Positions 60,562 to 64,000 of a stretch of DNA of 64,000 bases are shown piece after piece (positions within the stretch are counted from its first letter, which is position 1; every line of letters starts with the position of its first letter). The position numbers were made by a program, and so were the translations under genes. The notes beneath the pieces were generated by a model. The model was not told the origin of the DNA, ran no database searches, and saw only the letters and a program-made list of their open reading frames with translations. The stretch comes from Caulobacter sp. BK020. Lineage in GTDB: Bacteria > Pseudomonadota > Alphaproteobacteria > Caulobacterales > Caulobacteraceae. Location: NCBI RefSeq assembly GCF_004342605.1, contig NZ_SLZL01000006.1, forward strand, positions 207,747 through 271,746. Reading direction: 5' to 3'.

Positions 60562-62061
60562 ATGACGGACGCGATCTCGCTGGACGCCGATGCTCGCGCC
60601 CCGGTCACGCCCCCCGCCGGCAAGCCCGTCCGCTACCGGCTGGAGCGCGACTATACCGAGCTGGTGCCCGTCCACGTGGTCTGGGAAGTCACCCTGGCCT
60701 GCAACCTGAAATGCCAGCACTGCGGCTCGCGGGCCGGCCGGCCGCGCTCGGACGAGCTGACCACGGTCGAGGCGCTGGAGCTGATCGATCATCTGGCCGC
60801 CCTGGGCACGCGCGAGCTGACCCTGATCGGCGGCGAGGCCTATCTGCGCCGCGACTGGATCGAGCTGATCCGCCGCAGCCGCCAGCACGGCATCCGCACC
60901 GGCGTCCAGACCGGGGCCCGCAACCTGACCGACAAGCGCCTGGACGAGGCCGTCGAGGCGGGGCTGCAGGGCCTGGGCGTGTCGATCGACGGCCTGCCCG
61001 ACCTGCACGACCGGGTGCGCGGCGTGCCCGGTTCGTACGACCAGGCGATCGACGCGCTCAAGCGCGCCAAGGCCCGGGGCCTGGCCGTCTCGGTCAACAC
61101 CCAGATCGGGGCCGAGACCGCCGCCCACCTGCCCGAACTGATGGACCGCATCATCGCGGCCGGCGCCACCCACTGGCAGATCCAGCTGACGGTCGCCATG
61201 GGCAACGCCGTCGACAACCCGCAACTGCTGCTGCAGCCTTACCAGCTTCTGGAGGTCATGCCGCTGCTGGCCCGGCTATACGACGAAGGCCAGGCCCGGG
61301 GCCTGCTGATGGTGGTGGGCAACAACATCGGCTATTTCGGTCCCTACGAGCACATCTGGCGCGGGTTCGGCGACGAGGCAGACCACTGGAACGGCTGCTC
61401 GGCCGGCCAGACCGGCATTGGCATCGAGGCCGACGGCACGATCAAGGGCTGCCCGTCCCTGGCCACCTCGCTGTACACCGCCGGCAACGTCCGTGACATG
61501 ACCGTGGCCGACATCTGGCGGCACAGCGAGAAGATGAGCTTCGGCCGCCTGCGCGATGTCGACGAGTTGTGGGGCTATTGCCGCACCTGCTACTACGCCG
61601 ACGTCTGCCGGGCCGGCTGCACCTGGACCTCGGAGTCGCTGCTGGGCAAGCGCGGCAACAATCCCTACTGCCACCATCGCGCCCTGGATCTGGCCCGCCA
61701 CGGCCTGCGCGAGCGGGTGGTCAAGATCAAGGACGCCCCGCCGCAAAGCTTCGCGGTCGGCGAGTTCGCCCTGATCACCGAGGCGATTCCGGGAGCCGAG
61801 GTCACGCCCCTGCCCGACCGCGATCCGGCCGCCGTGCACGTGGCGCCGCGCCAGCGTTCGGCGGCTGGCGGCGCCCTGCCGCCCAGCCTCAAGCCCTGCG
61901 CGGCCTGCGCTCACTACATCTGGCCGCACGAGACGACCTGCCCGCACTGCCAGGCCGACGTCGCGCAGGCCGAGGCCCGGCGCCAGGCCGACACCGAACG
62001 CCGCCGCGCCCTGATCGCCGAGGCGACGCGGGTGCTGGGCAAGCTGGGCGTTGGGGTTTAG
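60562..62061 (+). CDS. Radical SAM/SPASM peptide maturase-like enzyme
   Basis: A 499-residue radical SAM protein. The [4Fe-4S]-SAM motif is Cys47/51/54 (ACNLKCQHC). The SPASM region supplies further Cys (279, 297, 340, 343, 349, 353 and 370; see NGCSAGQTGIG and YCRTCYYADVCRAGC), the architecture of enzymes that cross-link or epimerise ribosomally made peptides. A C-terminal extension (about 440-499) contains a CxxC...CxxC zinc ribbon (Cys446/449/460/463) not usual in such maturases. Tandem peptide genes lie directly upstream. The chemistry and product are unknown; a non-peptide substrate is possible. Confidence 0.88.
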   Translation: MTDAISLDADARAPVTPPAGKPVRYRLERDYTELVPVHVVWEVTLACNLKCQHCGSRAGRPRSDELTTVEALELIDHLAALGTRELTLIGGEAYLRRDWIELIRRSRQHGIRTGVQTGARNLTDKRLDEAVEAGLQGLGVSIDGLPDLHDRVRGVPGSYDQAIDALKRAKARGLAVSVNTQIGAETAAHLPELMDRIIAAGATHWQIQLTVAMGNAVDNPQLLLQPYQLLEVMPLLARLYDEGQARGLLMVVGNNIGYFGPYEHIWRGFGDEADHWNGCSAGQTGIGIEADGTIKGCPSLATSLYTAGNVRDMTVADIWRHSEKMSFGRLRDVDELWGYCRTCYYADVCRAGCTWTSESLLGKRGNNPYCHHRALDLARHGLRERVVKIKDAPPQSFAVGEFALITEAIPGAEVTPLPDRDPAAVHVAPRQRSAAGGALPPSLKPCAACAHYIWPHETTCPHCQADVAQAEARRQADTERRRALIAEATRVLGKLGVGV

Positions 62062-62063
62062 TC

Positions 62064-62089
62064 GGGGACAGGCGCATGCGCCTGTCCCC
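62064..62089. repeat. 26-bp perfect palindrome after radical SAM gene
   Basis: A perfect dyad with half site GGGGACAGGCGCA, beginning two bases after the stop of the radical SAM gene. It resembles the element after recG (49179-49206) in its GGGGACA outer arm and its position directly downstream of a coding region. No T tract; possibly a 3'-end stabiliser or repeat element. Confidence 0.8.
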
Positions 62090-62191
62090 AGCCCCGCCCA
62101 GTTCCTCTCCCGGCCCGGACGGATTTCCTGCCTTGAACCGGTTCGCCCGCGCGCCGTAAACCACCGGGTGTCGCAGTCGCCCGAGTCCCCC

Positions 62192-63361
62192 ATGCCCCTG
62201 GATGAACAAACCCGCCTGGTCCGCAAGGGCGCCCCGCCCAAGGGCGGCTCGGTGCTGGCCCGCACGGTCAATCCGCCGGTCCAGCGCGGCTCGACCGTGC
62301 TGATGCCCAACGCCGCCTCGCTGTATGACGACAGCCAGCTGACCTACGGCATAACGGGCCTGTCCTCGCCGGCCAACCTGCAGCTGGCCCTGGCCGAGCT
62401 GGAGGGCTCGCCGGACGTGACGCTGTATCCGTCGGGCCTGGCGGCGATCACCGGCGTGATGCTAGCCCTGCTGAAGGCCGGCGACGAGATCCTGGTGGTC
62501 GACAGCGCCTACCGGCCCACCCGCCGGTTTTGCGACAGGGTGCTGGCCCGGTTCGGCGTCGCCACCACCTACTACGACCCGGGCCTGCCGCCCGACGCCC
62601 TGATGGCCCTGTGCACGCCGCGCACCCGGATGATCCTGCTGGAGGCCCCCGGCTCGCTGACCTTCGAGATGCAGGACGTCCCGGCCATCGCCGCCGCCGC
62701 CAACGCCCGCGGGATCCTCACGATGATCGACAACACCTGGGCGGCGGGCTTCTACTTCAAGCCCCTAGCCCACGGGGTGACCATCAGCGTCCAGGCCCTG
62801 ACCAAATATGTCGGCGGCCATTCGGACGTGTTCATGGGCAGCGCCGCCACCGCCGACAACGTGATCGGCAACCAGCTGGGCGACGCCATGTGGGACATCG
62901 GCTGGTCGGTGTCGCCCGACGACGCCTACACCGTGCTGCGCGGCCTGCGCACCCTGGCCACCCGCCTGCCGGCCCACCAGGCCAAGGGCCTGGAGATCGC
63001 CCGCTGGCTGCAGGACCGGCCCGAGGTGGCCCGCGTGCTGCATCCGGCCCTGGAGACCGATCCGGGCCACGCCCTGTGGAAGCGCGACTTCACCGGCGCC
63101 TGCGGCCTGTTCGGCCTGGTGCTGAAGCCCTGCTCGCAGAAGGCCGTCCACGCCTTCCTCGACGCCCTGGACCTGTTCGGCCTGGGCTTCTCCTGGGGCG
63201 GCTACGAGAGCCTGGCCATCCATTGCGACCCGCAGCTGAAGAACCGCACCGTCCCGGTGAACCTGGAAGGTCCGCTGTTGCGCCTGCACGTGGGGCTGGA
63301 GGCGACCGGCGACCTGATCGCCGACCTCGAACGCGGCTTCGAAGCGCTGGCGGGCGCCTGA
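62192..63361 (+). CDS. metC: Cystathionine beta-lyase
   Basis: A 389-residue PLP enzyme of the Cys/Met metabolism family. The PLP Lys is Lys205 in SVQALTKYVGGHSDV, and the phosphate-binding region is LYPSGLAAITG. The length, start (TRLVRKGAPPKGG) and GFSWGGYESLAI near the end match the MetC group, which splits cystathionine into homocysteine, pyruvate and ammonia. It lies 102 nt after the palindrome and is separate from the peptide cluster. Confidence 0.9.
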   Translation: MPLDEQTRLVRKGAPPKGGSVLARTVNPPVQRGSTVLMPNAASLYDDSQLTYGITGLSSPANLQLALAELEGSPDVTLYPSGLAAITGVMLALLKAGDEILVVDSAYRPTRRFCDRVLARFGVATTYYDPGLPPDALMALCTPRTRMILLEAPGSLTFEMQDVPAIAAAANARGILTMIDNTWAAGFYFKPLAHGVTISVQALTKYVGGHSDVFMGSAATADNVIGNQLGDAMWDIGWSVSPDDAYTVLRGLRTLATRLPAHQAKGLEIARWLQDRPEVARVLHPALETDPGHALWKRDFTGACGLFGLVLKPCSQKAVHAFLDALDLFGLGFSWGGYESLAIHCDPQLKNRTVPVNLEGPLLRLHVGLEATGDLIADLERGFEALAGA

Positions 63362-63366
63362 TCGAC

Positions 63367-63909
63367 ATGACCGTCCACATCGCCCTGCTGCGCGGCGTCA
63401 ACGCCGCCGGAAACCGCCAAGTTACGGCCGACGAGCTGACCGCCCTGCTCGGCGAGCTGGGGCATGCCGAGGCCCGCACCGGCCCCAAGGTCGGCGACCT
63501 GGTGTTCGCCAGCGGCCAGCAGACCGGCGCCGAGCTGCAGGCCCGGATCGAGACCGCGCTGATGGAGCGGTTCTCGCTGCGGACCGACGTCTATGTGCGC
63601 ACCGCCGACGCCTGGCGCGCCCTGGTGGCCGCCAACCCGTTCCCAGCGTTCGCCGCCCAGGATCCGGGGTGGCTGATGACGCTGTTCCTGAAGGACGCTC
63701 CGGACAAGAAGGCCGTCGGCGCCCTGCGCACGGCGATCCGCGGCCGCGAGCAGGTGCGGGCCGAGAGCCGGCAGCTCTACGTGACCTATCCGGACGGGAT
63801 CGGCGGCTCGAAGCTGACTGTGGGCCTGGTCGAGAAGACCCTGGGCGCACGGATCACCGGCCGGCCGTGGACGACGGTCCTGGCGCTTGAGGCGATGCTG
63901 GGCGGCTAG
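63367..63909 (+). CDS. DUF1697 family protein
   Basis: A 180-residue DUF1697 protein: HIALLRGVNAAGNRQVTADE at the N-terminus (the family's ALLRGVNVGG segment), LVFASGQQTGAELQ, and the end TGRPWTTVLALEAML. DUF1697 proteins are small, cytoplasmic and of unknown function. It starts five bases after metC, so it is in the same transcript. Its stop codon (TAG in CTAG) lies exactly at the apparent edge of a transposon. Confidence 0.9.
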   Translation: MTVHIALLRGVNAAGNRQVTADELTALLGELGHAEARTGPKVGDLVFASGQQTGAELQARIETALMERFSLRTDVYVRTADAWRALVAANPFPAFAAQDPGWLMTLFLKDAPDKKAVGALRTAIRGREQVRAESRQLYVTYPDGIGGSKLTVGLVEKTLGARITGRPWTTVLALEAMLGG

Positions 63910-63927
63910 GCTGTGGTGACGATTTAG

Positions 63928-64000
63928 CTATTTGAGCCATAGCATGATGGCGGCGAGGGTTACGAAGCCCATGAAGGTGGCCGCCAGCTTGTCGTAGCGC
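63928..64000 (-). mobile_element. IS5-type transposase, C-terminus (continues beyond window)
   Basis: Minus-strand translation from the window end to a stop at 63928 reads RYDKLAATFMGFVTLAAIML, then WLK. This is the characteristic C-terminus of IS5-family (IS427-group) transposases. The left end of the element should lie within 63909-63925, just outside the DUF1697 stop. Only about 24 codons are visible, so the element may be complete beyond the window. Confidence 0.8.

Noticed and set aside
62090..62191. SAM-responsive riboswitch upstream of metC
   Set aside because: The 100-nt gap shows no conserved SAM-II or similar pattern, and most of it is unstructured GC-rich sequence.

Overview
The window is high-GC DNA from an alphaproteobacterium, almost certainly Caulobacter or a very close relative. 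The strongest evidence is the alpha-flagellin cluster (flbT-flaF, three flagellin genes, a FlaG-type gene and a FlaEY-like gene on the minus strand; the flagellin glycosyltransferase flmG on the plus strand). It is supported by two sigma-54 -24/-12 elements in front of flagellin genes, a GTTC-N7-GTTC LexA box upstream of ssb, and frequent GTG/TTG starts. I see no rRNA, tRNA or CRISPR array.

Layout. 1-2.6 kb: a decayed junction where a GH3 beta-glucosidase and a GMC oxidoreductase have both lost their 5' halves and lie head to head. 2.8-8.3 kb: stress and small-molecule hydrolase genes (OsmC, a flavin-binding protein, three alpha/beta hydrolases, an isochorismatase-like enzyme, a winged-helix regulator). 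8.7-12.2 kb: a multi-PAS soluble histidine kinase with a FixJ-type regulator. 12.2-14.2 kb: a hydrolase remnant, ssb and two envelope proteins. 14.3-25.7 kb: flagellin synthesis, post-transcriptional control and glycosylation. 25.7-33 kb: acidic and small proteins, a MoxR ATPase, secreted proteins, a universal stress protein, an HD phosphohydrolase and a NadQ-like regulator. 33.7-44 kb: a chemoreceptor, a sterol-desaturase-like enzyme, twin DUF805 proteins, a small porin-like barrel, a FabH-like enzyme, LysE exporter with LysR regulator, and an M48 protease. 44.2-46.6 kb: an amino-acid ABC importer. 46.6-52.2 kb: recG, a DUF3089 hydrolase, a VapBC pair and rfaD. 53-55.8 kb: photolyase and cyclopropane-fatty-acid synthase. 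56.2-58.9 kb: cysK, an amidase and a sulfurtransferase. 58.9-62.1 kb: three tandem 56-58-residue peptides of DUF1843 type followed by a radical SAM/SPASM enzyme, with a methyltransferase divergently upstream. 62.2-64 kb: metC, a DUF1697 gene and the end of an IS5-type transposase.

The most coherent functional unit is the flagellin block: flagellins are made from sigma-54 promoters, their mRNA is controlled by FlbT/FlaF, and the proteins are glycosylated by FlmG with a sugar to which the adjacent cytidylyltransferase and PseH-like acetyltransferase probably contribute. The most promising poorly described system is the 58.9-62.1 kb locus, which has the architecture of a peptide-modification (RiPP-like) cassette: multiple short, near-identical peptides, each with its own ribosome binding site, next to a SPASM-type maturase carrying an extra C-terminal zinc ribbon. 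Several intergenic palindromes and inverted repeats, including one that encloses the translation start region of an ABC permease, also merit attention.
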